Positions 43,395-52,344 of a stretch of DNA of 64,000 nt are shown piece by piece. Position 1 is the first letter of the stretch. Each line of letters begins with the position of its first letter. The translations under genes were made by a program, and so were the position numbers. Under the pieces are notes generated by a model. It was given only the letters and a program-made list of their open reading frames with translations. It searched no databases and was not told the DNA's origin. The DNA comes from Nostoc sp. 106C (lineage in GTDB: Bacteria > Cyanobacteriota > Cyanobacteriia > Cyanobacteriales > Nostocaceae), in assembly GCF_002154725.1 (NCBI RefSeq), contig NZ_MTAW01000219.1, positions 1-64,000 of the forward strand. The letters are read 5' to 3'.

Positions 43395-45023
43395 ATGGCA
43401 AAGCTAGCATTGCTGATTGGAATTAGTGAGTACCAACCTGGGTTAAATGCTTTACCTGGGGCTGTGCAAGATGTAAAAGCAATGCAGCGAGTCTTACAGC
43501 ACTCAGAAATGGGTGATTTTGCCGTTGCTGATGTTACAGTGCTGGAAAATCCCCCACGCCAGAAAATGGAAGAAGCAATTGAAAGTCTGTTTTCTAATTG
43601 TCAAAAAGATGACCTAGTGCTGTTGTATTTTTCTGGACATGGGATTAAAGATGATAGTGGCAGACTATATTTAGCAACTAACCAAACACGTAAGCATCCA
43701 AAAGGCGAACTCATTCAAACTACCGCCACTGCTGCCAGCCTGATACATGAAATGATGGAAAAAAGCCGTTCTCGGCGACAGGTAATTATTCTTGACTGTT
43801 GCTTTAGCGGTGCTTTTGCCGAAGGAATGAAGGCGAAAGATGATAACAGCGTAGATATTAAAAACCAACTGGGAGGAGAAGGACGGGCAGTACTAACTTC
43901 TTCTACCTCTACCCAGTATTCTTTTGAACAAGAAGGGGCAGACCTATCAGTTTACACTCGCTACATTGTCGAAGGAATTGAGAAAGGTGCAGCTGACACT
44001 GATAACGATGGCATGATTTCTGTAGATGAACTGCATGAATATGCCCGAAAAAAGGTGCAAGAAGCAGCCCCGGCGATGAAGCCAGAAATTTATGCTGTTA
44101 GGGAAGGCTTTAAAATTAAGCTAGCGAAAGCTCCTGTAGACAATCCTCAATTGGAGTACCGTAAGGAAGTAGAGCGATGTGTAAGAGATGGTAAAGTTTC
44201 GGTTACAGGTCGCCGCATTCTCAAGCGTCGGCAGACTCAACTTGGTTTGTCAGTTCAGGTAGCAAGCCAAATTGAAACCGAAGTTTTGGAACCTTATCGC
44301 AAGTATCAAGAAAATCTCAAGGAATACGAAGAAGCGCTAATTGAGGCGGTTGAGGATGAAGGTACTCTAAGTCAGCATACACGAGAAGAATTAAAGCGGT
44401 TACAGCAACTTTTGCAACTCAGAGATGAGGATATTGTGAGTATTGAGGCAGGAGTGATCCCACCCTCAACCCATCAGAGCAAGCAAGGAGGGGAGGAAGA
44501 GGTGGCAAAGAAGACTACCTCAGAAGCACCTAAAACCGAGGATGATCTCAGTTCAGAAAAAGGCGTAGACTATACTAAACTGCGCAACTTGCTAGCAGCA
44601 CAGAATTGGAAAGACGCTGATGATGAAACTTATCTAGTAATGCTTCAAGTCGTAGGACGAGACAAAGGTGACTGGATTAGGGATGAAGAACTGTTAAACT
44701 TTCCCTGTACCGACCTCCGCACAATTGACCGCCTATGGGTAAAATATAGCAATGGACGTTTTGGCTTCAGCGTTCAAAAGGAAATTTACTTAAGCGTTGG
44801 TGGTCAGCTAGACGGTAAGTATTACGAAGAAGCCTGGAATAAATTTGGCGATCGCGTTGGATGGAGAGCGAAAAGCAAATGGATTAGCTACAGTCAAGTC
44901 ACTTTTGATAGCTCTGCTCCTAGAGGACACCTCCCAGCCAGAGGAGATAGGCTTATCCGTGTGGTAAGGGGTTGGGTGGCTGGGTCTTATATCGCATCAA
45001 GACTAATAAAGTGTAAAATTTAA
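43395..45023 (+). CDS. Caspase-like peptidase with EF-hand loop and C-terminal GUN4 domain
   Basis: In this 542-aa protein, residues 1-245 are a caspase-like domain with His82 (FSGHGI) and catalytic Cys136 in LDCCFSGAF. Residues 201-212 (DTDNDGMISVDE) form a textbook EF-hand loop, suggesting Ca2+ control. Residues 250-355 are a charged helical region. Residues 393-542 are a GUN4 domain (LRNLLAAQNWKDADDETY, GRFGFSVQKEIY, GDRVGW, APRGHLP), the tetrapyrrole-binding fold known from chlorophyll synthesis. It is transcribed with the EACC1-like gene. A plausible reading is a protease switch gated by Ca2+ and/or porphyrins. Confidence 0.9.
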   Translation: MAKLALLIGISEYQPGLNALPGAVQDVKAMQRVLQHSEMGDFAVADVTVLENPPRQKMEEAIESLFSNCQKDDLVLLYFSGHGIKDDSGRLYLATNQTRKHPKGELIQTTATAASLIHEMMEKSRSRRQVIILDCCFSGAFAEGMKAKDDNSVDIKNQLGGEGRAVLTSSTSTQYSFEQEGADLSVYTRYIVEGIEKGAADTDNDGMISVDELHEYARKKVQEAAPAMKPEIYAVREGFKIKLAKAPVDNPQLEYRKEVERCVRDGKVSVTGRRILKRRQTQLGLSVQVASQIETEVLEPYRKYQENLKEYEEALIEAVEDEGTLSQHTREELKRLQQLLQLRDEDIVSIEAGVIPPSTHQSKQGGEEEVAKKTTSEAPKTEDDLSSEKGVDYTKLRNLLAAQNWKDADDETYLVMLQVVGRDKGDWIRDEELLNFPCTDLRTIDRLWVKYSNGRFGFSVQKEIYLSVGGQLDGKYYEEAWNKFGDRVGWRAKSKWISYSQVTFDSSAPRGHLPARGDRLIRVVRGWVAGSYIASRLIKCKI

Positions 45024-45220
45024 AGCTTTCAAAAATTTATTACAGGCTCTCTTCACACGCAGTAATCAACTTTTCATAAATCCGATACCAGGCAACCCCT
45101 TCGCGGAAGTTAAAAGTCAAAAGATTATTAGAGTTTTCTTTACTCGTTACTATTGATTTAGCAATAATTTTAATCAGCTTTGTTGCCTTCATCTATAGCT
45201 CGACTGGGATGCGGTACATG

Positions 45221-45285
45221 GTAGGGGCACGGCATCAATAATATTTCGGTTTATACAATAAATTTTACTGGTGCCGTGCCCCTAC
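45221..45285. repeat. Intact TAGGGGCACGGCA palindromic repeat
   Basis: GTAGGGGCACGGCATCA (45221-45237) and TGGTGCCGTGCCCCTAC (45269-45285) are inverted with one mismatch around a 31-base AT-rich centre. It is the uninterrupted version of the element at 38525-38838. Confidence 0.75.
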
Positions 45286-45580
45286 GATATGTGATTCAAA
45301 TATGCAAAAAATCTTGTAAACTGTGATCGCTCTATCTCTGACAAAATGTGTAGGCATAGTCCAACCTAGGCATCGCATAAAAAAAGCTTGGCATATACAG
45401 CGATGGTTGCACTCACCAACGAACTTTGGTCATCAACGTTACAACATTAAGCCTTAAGGAAGATTGAGCGATCGCCTATAACTCAACTTAAGCGATCGCA
45501 AAACTATTAGATTATGCCAGTCTGCGTAAGGCAAGCGCGTAGGCGTAGCCCATCGTAGACAGTAGATATTTTTACAGAAA

Positions 45581-45620
45581 GCGATCGCGAAAATCTAAAA
45601 TTGAAACTAGCTGCGATCGC
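45581..45620. repeat. 40-bp HIP1-bounded repeat, copy 1
   Basis: The segment begins and ends with GCGATCGC and contains AAAATCTAAAATT. It matches 47249-47288 at 37 of 40 positions. Confidence 0.65.
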
Positions 45621-45826
45621 TGTTTGGGTCGAACTACGATTAGACAGTGAGGTTTTAGGCTAAATCCGGTGAGGTGTGGTTTAGGATCAGGTAATTTTTA
45701 GATAATCGCTTTGGATGTTATATCTATCGAAATCATTATTATTAGTTTGCCTAGCCACACATAGTCTTTAAAAGGACGGGTGATATTCCCGCCCCATAAA
45801 AAAATCAGTTATTTATCCCAACGTCA

Positions 45827-46888
45827 TCAACCCTTGTGATGATTTCGCATAGCCTTATGGATTTTCTTCCAGCGTTCTTTTTGGGCTAATTCCTCCCGTT
45901 TGTCTTGTTTGCGGACAAGATAGTTAAGTTCTTTTTGCAATTTTTGGTAGCTGAGAAATCTTGAAAAATCAAGTTCTCCCTCAAGTAATGCTTGTTGCAC
46001 TGCACAACCGGGTTCGTTGTTGTGTTGGCAATTACGAAAACGGCATTCTGCGGCTAAGGTTTCGATGTCTGCAAAGGTTCCTTGCAAACTTTCATCACCT
46101 GCCCAAAGTTGAATTTCTCGCATTCCTGGGGTATCGATAATTAAGCTGCCTGTCGACAGTAATATCAATTCTCGATTTGTAGTCGTGTGTCTACCTCGGT
46201 CGTCACCTCGACGCACTGGTTGCACAGCTTGCACTGATGCACCTTTGAGTTGGTTGGTGATGGTAGATTTACCCACACCAGAAGACCCTAATAAAGCAAC
46301 TGTTTGTCCTGGTTGGAGGTATGATTTCAAGGCATCCAGCCCTTGATGATTGGTGGCACTCAATACTAGAATTGGTACTCCCAGGGCAACGGCTTCAACT
46401 TCTGAGACACTCTCTTCTAAAGAGTTGCACAGGTCGGCTTTATTTAAAACTATGACTGGATTTGCACCACTTTCCCAAGCCAGAATTAGATAGCGTTCAA
46501 TTCTTCTAGGGTTAAAGTCGCCATCAAGTCCACAAACCAAGAATACAGTGTCAATGTTAGCTGCAACAATTTGTTCTTCGGTTTTACTACCAACGGTTTT
46601 TCGGGAAAACTTGCTTTTTCTCGGCAAAATTCCGTGAATGGTAGCGCGTCCTTCTGACTCTCGCGCCTGAATAATCACCCAGTCTCCAACAGCGGGAAAG
46701 TCTTGCCCTTGAGTAGCTTGATGTCGCAGTTTACCTGTAACTTCTGCTGTTAGTTCGCCCTGTTCGCTATAAACGATGTAAGTATTTCTGTATTCAATAG
46801 CAATCCTACCAACGCTAAAACCTTGTTGGCTATAGGGTGCAAAACTGTGAGTAAAAAAGTCACTCCAGCCTAAAAAATCCAAATTCAT
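45827..46888 (-). CDS. rsgA: Ribosome small-subunit-dependent GTPase RsgA
   Basis: The 353-aa protein has the circularly permuted GTPase of the YjeQ/RsgA family. An N-terminal OB-like domain is followed by NKADL (G4), the G1 loop [14 protein letters not shown], a short [11 protein letters not shown] switch, and DTPGMRE (G3). The C-terminal zinc finger contains [14 protein letters not shown], then a basic tail. The enzyme acts in late 30S maturation and is soluble. Monocistronic, with a long upstream gap. The start at 46888 gives the usual length. Confidence 0.92.
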   Translation of the reverse strand: MNLDFLGWSDFFTHSFAPYSQQGFSVGRIAIEYRNTYIVYSEQGELTAEVTGKLRHQATQGQDFPAVGDWVIIQARESEGRATIHGILPRKSKFSRKTVGSKTEEQIVAANIDTVFLVCGLDGDFNPRRIERYLILAWESGANPVIVLNKADLCNSLEESVSEVEAVALGVPILVLSATNHQGLDALKSYLQPGQTVALLGSSGVGKSTITNQLKGASVQAVQPVRRGDDRGRHTTTNRELILLSTGSLIIDTPGMREIQLWAGDESLQGTFADIETLAAECRFRNCQHNNEPGCAVQQALLEGELDFSRFLSYQKLQKELNYLVRKQDKREELAQKERWKKIHKAMRNHHKG

Positions 46889-47393
46889 TGATGTTTCCTC
46901 GATGTGTGTTGCTTGTTATGAACAAGGCGCACAGAGGCGGACACTTTTGTAGATGAGTTTCTCTAGTGTCTGTAAATTCGAGTATCATTCCTGTAAATGA
47001 AGGACTGAACGAAAATCTCTGCGCCTTGTGTTGGTTTTTTTGAAGGGAACCCGGACGGCTAGCAATTCAGTCATGATTCTTCCTCTCTAATGTAGTACAA
47101 GAATAATCTACATCACTACATTATCTCATTTCGGCAAAACTGGCATCAAATACTGTGATGGCATGGTTAGTAAAGGTAATGCCCTCACCAACCAAGGAAT
47201 CATTAAGTTATGTTATGGAATTCATACTTGATTTTTGAAATACACGTAGCGATCGCCAAAATCTAAAATTCAAACTATCTGCGATCGCCGTATGGTTATG
47301 CGATAGTTCACGGCAATTTAAGGGTTAACTCTGCTGTTGAATAAAATGGTGAATACTTGAAAGAGCATATTGTTAGGTTGGTTTATAAAAGTT
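46889..47393. other. Intergenic region with inverted and direct repeats
   Basis: A 505-base gap. Features seen are AATGTAGT (47089-47096) inverted with ACTACATT (47115-47122), a TTCATACTTGATTTTTGAAAT element at 47221-47241 shared with 33841-33861, and the second 40-bp HIP1-bounded repeat at 47249-47288. No gene. Confidence 0.5.
47249..47288. repeat. 40-bp HIP1-bounded repeat, copy 2
   Basis: Three mismatches in 40 positions to 45581-45620, with GCGATCGC at both ends. Confidence 0.65.
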
Positions 47394-47936
47394 ATGTCCT
47401 ACATAAATTCAGCGCCGCATATCCATATAGCAGACTCCTTTGTCACCCATCCTGAAATGCTCTTTGCTCTTTTGCGGGATAAGGTTGAGTGGGACGAGCG
47501 TTTACGGGCAAGAAAGACGGCTAGCTTTGGCGTTTCCTATGACTACTCAGGTATGATCTATCCCCAGGTTGAAATGCTTGCTGAACTTCTCCCGATATGT
47601 GAACAGATTTACGAAGAGCTTCATTTCTACCCAAATAACTGTCTCCTCAATTACTACCAGGATGGGTTATCGTCAATGGGCTTCCACTCAGACTCAAGTG
47701 AAGAGTTGAGCGAAGGAACTGGAGTGGCGATTGTATCCTTAGGTGCTGAACGAAGGATCGTTTTTCGCAGCAAACTAGATAGCTCAATTAAGTTTTCATT
47801 TCATCTGAAAAATGGCGCTCTCTTGTATATGCCGAAGCAGATTCAGTCAGACTGGTTGCACGCGATCCCCAAAGCACCTGGTGTTGGAGAACGAATCAGT
47901 CTTACGTTTCGATCAATTGTCAAATCTCATACCTAA
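47394..47936 (+). CDS. AlkB-like 2-oxoglutarate/Fe(II) dioxygenase
   Basis: The protein has 180 aa from the ATG at 47394; an upstream TTG at 47370 would add eight residues. Landmarks of the AlkB fold are NCLLNYYQDGLSSMGFHSDSSEEL (NxxYxxG with the HxD iron motif), SLGAERRIVFRSK, GALLYMPKQIQSDWLHAIPK (distal His) and GERISLTFRSI (2-oxoglutarate Arg). It would oxidatively demethylate alkylated nucleic acid. Length matches compact bacterial AlkB-like (ALKBH2/3-type) proteins. Monocistronic. Confidence 0.88.
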   Translation: MSYINSAPHIHIADSFVTHPEMLFALLRDKVEWDERLRARKTASFGVSYDYSGMIYPQVEMLAELLPICEQIYEELHFYPNNCLLNYYQDGLSSMGFHSDSSEELSEGTGVAIVSLGAERRIVFRSKLDSSIKFSFHLKNGALLYMPKQIQSDWLHAIPKAPGVGERISLTFRSIVKSHT

Positions 47937-48066
47937 ACAAAATTCTTAAACCTGTTGAGAGTAGGGATTACATTAGTGATTTGATGGCATTAACCAAGTA
48001 GGCAATCGCCTACAATCCAACTTAAGCGATCGCTCGTTCCTAAAACGCGGTAAACTGCACTTCATC

Positions 48067-49533
48067 TCAACGAACCGCTTTCAGGGCTTCGTACAATAAT
48101 TTATATCGCTCAAACCCTGCTTCGTACACAGAATTTGCTTGCGGCTGTACCACACTGCTGTCCTGTGCCAGTATCTTAAATGCAGCTTCTAAATTAGGAT
48201 ATGCACCAACCCCCACCATTGCTAGAATAGCTGCTCCGTAAGCGGCTCCTTCTTCGGCTTTGGGTGCAATCAGTTCTGTTTGCAAAATATCTGCCAAAAT
48301 TTGTAACCAAATTTTAGATCGTGCGCCTCCGCCTGTTGCCAAGAGTTGATGCACGGGAGCAATTCCACTAATTACCTCCAAGGCTTCCCGCAAGCTAAAT
48401 GCCACACCTTCCAGCACAGCACGAGTTATATCTGCTTGAGTATGAGCTAATGACAGATTAACGAAAGCACCGCGAGTATCTGGATCGAGGTGGGGACTGC
48501 GTTCGCCTGCGAGGTGAGGTAGAAATAGAACACCACGCGCACCAGGAAGCGATCGCTCTGCCATATCCATCAATTCGGTGTAGGATATCTGCGGTGCAAA
48601 TGTATCTCGATACCAACGCAGAGATCCACCTGCTGCTAGCGTCACTCCCAACAGATGATAGCCGCCATCGACATGGCAAAATAAATGCACTCGTCCTTGG
48701 GGATCGGGAATTGGGCGATCGCATGGTGCAAAGATAACTCCTGATGTGCCTATACTCAAACTACCTCGATTAAGGTTGCTTGATGAGATACCCAAACCAA
48801 TCGCTGCTGCTGCATTGTCGCCTCCGCCTGCAATCACAGGTAATCCGGCTGGGAGTTCCACACGGGTGGCAATTTCTGATTTCAATCGTCCGGCGATCGC
48901 GGTAGACTCAACTACTGGGGGAAAAAATGCAGGATTAATATTGAGAGTATCAAGAATATCTGTGTCCCATTGGCGAGTTGCCAAGTTCAAACACCCAATA
49001 CCAGACGCATCAGATGGTTCTGTGAATGATTCACCAGTTAGCACATATCCCAGATAATCTTTTGGTAAAAGAATCTGCCACAACTGAGCATAAGCATCGG
49101 GTTCTTCAGTTCGCAACCATACAAGCTTCGGCAGTTGAAATCCAGTAATAGCAGGATTTCCCGTGCGCTGAATCAACTCCTGACGGGGAATAGCGGCTTC
49201 AATTGCTTCAACAGCTTTACCTGTACGTTGGTCATTCCACAAAATTGCTGGTCTAATTGCTTTCCCTTCAGCATCAAGCGGAACCATACCATGCATTTGC
49301 CCAGATAAGCCAAGGGCGATGGCTTGGTGTCCATCTAGCTGGTGAGCAACATCAGATAGTGCATCTAAACTTGCTTCCACCCAATCCGCTGAATTCTGTT
49401 CCGTCCAACCGGGGTGTGGAGTTAACAGGGGATAGCTTCTCGTAGTCTGAGCGATAATTTGCCCTTGCAGGTCAACTGCGATCGCTCTTACTCCTCCTGT
49501 ACCCAAATCTAAGCCAACTACGACATCAGTCAT
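48067..49533 (-). CDS. xylB: Xylulokinase (FGGY family)
   Basis: The 488-aa kinase opens with [17 protein letters not shown] (phosphate 1 motif) and has [12 protein letters not shown], typical of xylulokinases. ILWNDQRTG and [13 protein letters not shown] follow, then the C-terminal ATP site [13 protein letters not shown]. It phosphorylates D-xylulose to xylulose 5-phosphate for the pentose phosphate pathway. No xylose isomerase gene is nearby. It starts 88 bases from the end of the FadL-like gene, with a terminator hairpin between. Confidence 0.88.
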   Translation of the reverse strand: MTDVVVGLDLGTGGVRAIAVDLQGQIIAQTTRSYPLLTPHPGWTEQNSADWVEASLDALSDVAHQLDGHQAIALGLSGQMHGMVPLDAEGKAIRPAILWNDQRTGKAVEAIEAAIPRQELIQRTGNPAITGFQLPKLVWLRTEEPDAYAQLWQILLPKDYLGYVLTGESFTEPSDASGIGCLNLATRQWDTDILDTLNINPAFFPPVVESTAIAGRLKSEIATRVELPAGLPVIAGGGDNAAAAIGLGISSSNLNRGSLSIGTSGVIFAPCDRPIPDPQGRVHLFCHVDGGYHLLGVTLAAGGSLRWYRDTFAPQISYTELMDMAERSLPGARGVLFLPHLAGERSPHLDPDTRGAFVNLSLAHTQADITRAVLEGVAFSLREALEVISGIAPVHQLLATGGGARSKIWLQILADILQTELIAPKAEEGAAYGAAILAMVGVGAYPNLEAAFKILAQDSSVVQPQANSVYEAGFERYKLLYEALKAVR

Positions 49534-49572
49534 GTCATTTGCTTTGCATGGAATATATCTTTAAATTACCAA

Positions 49573-49593
49573 GGGCACAAAATTGTTGTGCCC
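49573..49593 (-). terminator. Terminator-like hairpin after the FadL-like gene
   Basis: GGGCACAA and TTGTGCCC form a perfect 8-bp stem with a 5-base loop, 29 bases past the FadL-like stop on the minus strand. It is close in sequence to the hairpin after cpcS. Confidence 0.55.
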
Positions 49594-49621
49594 CTACTGA
49601 GGTGTAATTATTTGCAATTAC

Positions 49622-50944
49622 CTAAAACTGCCAATTTACTTGCAAACCAATAATATCCACTTCGCTGGCAAATTTCCCTGTGAGTGTACCTGCTGTAGTG
49701 CTTGATTGGTTAATCAAGCTATCGTCAGAGAACACATGGCTATAACCAATGTCTACATTGAAAGATTTGGAAGGCTTGTAACTAGCACCAAATCCAATCA
49801 AAGTGCGATCGCCACCAGGTAGTCGCGGAGTATTATATTGATCGCTAATCGGGCTAGGATCGTAAGTAACACCAGTTCGCAGGGTTAATTTGTCATTGAC
49901 TGCGTAGTTTACCCCCACACCGACGCGGTAAGTATCGTTCCAATTTTCTGGTTGTACGCTGTCTGCTTGAGCAGGGTTGTCAAACTTGACTCGCAGTTCT
50001 TGGAAGCGACTCCATTGTGTCCAGGTAACATCGCCAACAACTGATACTTGGGGGCTAAGTTCTTGGTAAATCGCAAGTGAGAGTGTATCAGGTAGTTTGA
50101 CAACAGCGCTGGCTCCTGTATCTGTAAACTGTCCCCTAGCTGTAAGGATTCTGAGATTTTCTGGGACGCTGAAATCCGCATTACCCCGGATATCTTGAGT
50201 AATGGGAGAACGGTAACTTAAACCAATGCGCGTACTTTTGCTCGGTTCATACATTACCCCCAAGTTATAGCCGACACTCCAGTCGGAACCAGTGACTTTC
50301 ACAAAGCCGTCTGCCTGTTGAGGTAAGGTAGGTAAACCAACACTCCGCCCAATCAAACCAAAGTCGATCGCATTCGAGAGTGTAGCTTCAGCATACTGGA
50401 TATTCAGACCTGCGCCTACAGAAAAGTTATCAGTTACCTTAGCGGCAATAGTGGGATTAATATTATAGGTGCTGAGTTTAGATTCAACTGCCTGGTAACG
50501 CCCAACCCAGTTATTGTCATATTTAGTAATTAGTCCAAAAGGAACGTTAATTCCCAGGCCTAGCTTGACGCGATCGGAGACACTCCAAGCAGCATAAATG
50601 TTTGGGATCACAACATCCACACCAGCTTCGCCACCATTACCACCTGTTAATGGCGCACCTGTTACTACGCGAGAACCTTGGTTTTGAAACTGGATTGTTG
50701 GGGAAATGACAAAAGTAGCTCCAACTACAGAATTGTCTTCTAAGCGAGTTAACCCAGCAGGATTTGCAAAAATCGTACTAGCATCCTCAGCGCTAGCTGC
50801 ACTACCAGCAAAGCCATTTCCCAGAGCCTTGACACTCTGTTCATTGAGAGCAAATCCACCCGCCAATGCAGAGTTAGCTGTAGCGTTGACAGTAAGTACC
50901 ACAAAGATTGGCACTAGCAACAAGTTCACCTGTAATTGTTTCAT
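49622..50944 (-). CDS. FadL/TodX-family outer-membrane transport protein
   Basis: The 440-aa protein has a signal peptide (QLQVNLLLVPIFVVLTVNATANSALA) followed by GGFALNEQSVKALGNGFAGS and ASTIFANPAGL, the conserved N-terminal hatch of FadL-type barrels. The rest is a 14-strand-like pattern of alternating polar and hydrophobic residues, ending VDIIGLQVNWQF with terminal Phe. Such porins admit hydrophobic compounds (fatty acids, aromatics). Monocistronic on the minus strand. Confidence 0.88.
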   Translation of the reverse strand: MKQLQVNLLLVPIFVVLTVNATANSALAGGFALNEQSVKALGNGFAGSAASAEDASTIFANPAGLTRLEDNSVVGATFVISPTIQFQNQGSRVVTGAPLTGGNGGEAGVDVVIPNIYAAWSVSDRVKLGLGINVPFGLITKYDNNWVGRYQAVESKLSTYNINPTIAAKVTDNFSVGAGLNIQYAEATLSNAIDFGLIGRSVGLPTLPQQADGFVKVTGSDWSVGYNLGVMYEPSKSTRIGLSYRSPITQDIRGNADFSVPENLRILTARGQFTDTGASAVVKLPDTLSLAIYQELSPQVSVVGDVTWTQWSRFQELRVKFDNPAQADSVQPENWNDTYRVGVGVNYAVNDKLTLRTGVTYDPSPISDQYNTPRLPGGDRTLIGFGASYKPSKSFNVDIGYSHVFSDDSLINQSSTTAGTLTGKFASEVDIIGLQVNWQF

Positions 50945-51121
50945 ATTGATGTTTTTAGAATTTAAACAGTTTTAAATTCGCGATCGCTTTTGCGCTTTCA
51001 AAGCAAAGTGATCGCTGATGAAATTGATTATTCAGCAATCTGATAAATTTCCAGTCATTTTTTTACAACTTGTTGCGTGTAGCTACTGCTGTGTTAGCTT
51101 GGCTCAATCTTGTGTAGGATA

Positions 51122-52255
51122 TCAAGAAAATGGTCGTCGCGATTTGCTACGAGAAATTTTAGAGGATGGCGATCGCGAGACAGTTTTTTGATCGAGTCGC
51201 CGAACCAGCGGATGCGGTGCAGGAACAGCATGATGAAACCAACTCGGCGGTGTCGTAGCAAAGTATTGAACTAAGGTATTGAGTAAACTGCTGTAAGCCG
51301 AATGCATATCTACAAACCCCAGCCACGCTGATTCCGCATCCTCTAGCACAAAACCCATCTGCGCTAAGCTAACCCGTGACTGCTCAAATTGTTCGCGATC
51401 GACTTCTAGTATGTCTGCGGGGGGAAGTTGAAATAAGCGATGCAGATCGAGCAAAATCCGACAGCCCATTCGGTGCATCAAATAGGCTCGACCACAATGC
51501 TCGTTTTTAACGGTGGTGAGCAGCAGTGTGCAAGCATCGAGCATAGCACCGAGGGTACCAATCCAAGAATCATCTGCCGACGTCGAGCGAAAGAACGAGA
51601 GAATGGGATAAGCGCGATGACTTTCTAAAATTTCGGCTGCCCATGCTTCCCAATTGCCTATATCATGGGGTAATTGGTCGAGAATCTTTAACCGAGCATA
51701 AGTTTCCAGCAACATCACCCCTGATGGCGGACTTCCAGCCCGGGCCTCAATCAAATCGACAACTATCTCCCGAGACTGGAAGGAGCTATAAAGCGAGAAT
51801 AAAAAGCTGATTACCAGCGACATCACTGCCAATCCCGATCCAGCTGCTGCTAGCATCACCAACCGCGCAATTCCCACTGGCACAAAATCGCCAAATCCAA
51901 GGGTGAATAGCGAAGTTCCCGCCACATAAAGGGCATTGCCAAAATCTTGAATCTTAGGTTGAATAGAGTCTTGCAAGGCATATAAAATCAGTCCGTACCC
52001 AAAAATCAACGCCATCACCCAAACTGCCAGCAGCAGCATCAACGACAGCGGCGCAAAGATTCCTAGTAAATACTCCCGCAGCTTTTTACCAGCAGACAAA
52101 CTCAATCTTCGCCACGGCGACCAGCATAATCTGATCAGCAGCGATGAAATTCTAATAGTGCGGGGCGATCGCCGCGGAACGACAACCGCTTGAAACACAT
52201 CAAACGCCACGATAAAAATGATTAAGATACCAAAGATCGCTTCACATATCGCCAT
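51122..52255 (-). CDS. Two-pore-helix potassium channel family protein
   Basis: The 377-aa protein begins with a membrane helix (AIFGILIIFIVAFDVFQAVVV). It has further helices at about 68-95 and 125-150 and an ion filter in GTSLFTLGFGDFVPVG, where TLGFGD is the K+ filter. The C-terminal 200 residues are soluble, helical and without a recognised RCK domain. The filter supports a K+ or non-selective cation channel; gating is unknown. It is followed on the minus strand by the FadL-like gene after 177 bases. Confidence 0.82.
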   Translation of the reverse strand: MAICEAIFGILIIFIVAFDVFQAVVVPRRSPRTIRISSLLIRLCWSPWRRLSLSAGKKLREYLLGIFAPLSLMLLLAVWVMALIFGYGLILYALQDSIQPKIQDFGNALYVAGTSLFTLGFGDFVPVGIARLVMLAAAGSGLAVMSLVISFLFSLYSSFQSREIVVDLIEARAGSPPSGVMLLETYARLKILDQLPHDIGNWEAWAAEILESHRAYPILSFFRSTSADDSWIGTLGAMLDACTLLLTTVKNEHCGRAYLMHRMGCRILLDLHRLFQLPPADILEVDREQFEQSRVSLAQMGFVLEDAESAWLGFVDMHSAYSSLLNTLVQYFATTPPSWFHHAVPAPHPLVRRLDQKTVSRSPSSKISRSKSRRPFS

Positions 52256-52344
52256 CGTTTGATTGCCTGAGTTAGGGCTGAGTTGTTAAACAGTTTTTAT
52301 TTGTAGCGGCGATCGCAGTTCTGTTTCATCTGCCCTATGGTTGT

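Larger units (their letters stand above)
45024..45826. other. 803-base intergenic region rich in repeats
   Basis: No supported gene. It holds the palindrome at 45221-45285, the 40-bp HIP1-bounded repeat at 45581-45620, several GCGATCGC sites and a GCAAGCGCGTAGGCGTAGCCC repeat-like segment near 45530. Confidence 0.5.

Noticed and set aside
45827-46888. Possible Era/EngA-type GTPase
   Set aside because: The G4 motif precedes G1 and a Cys/His zinc finger follows, which identifies the permuted RsgA family.
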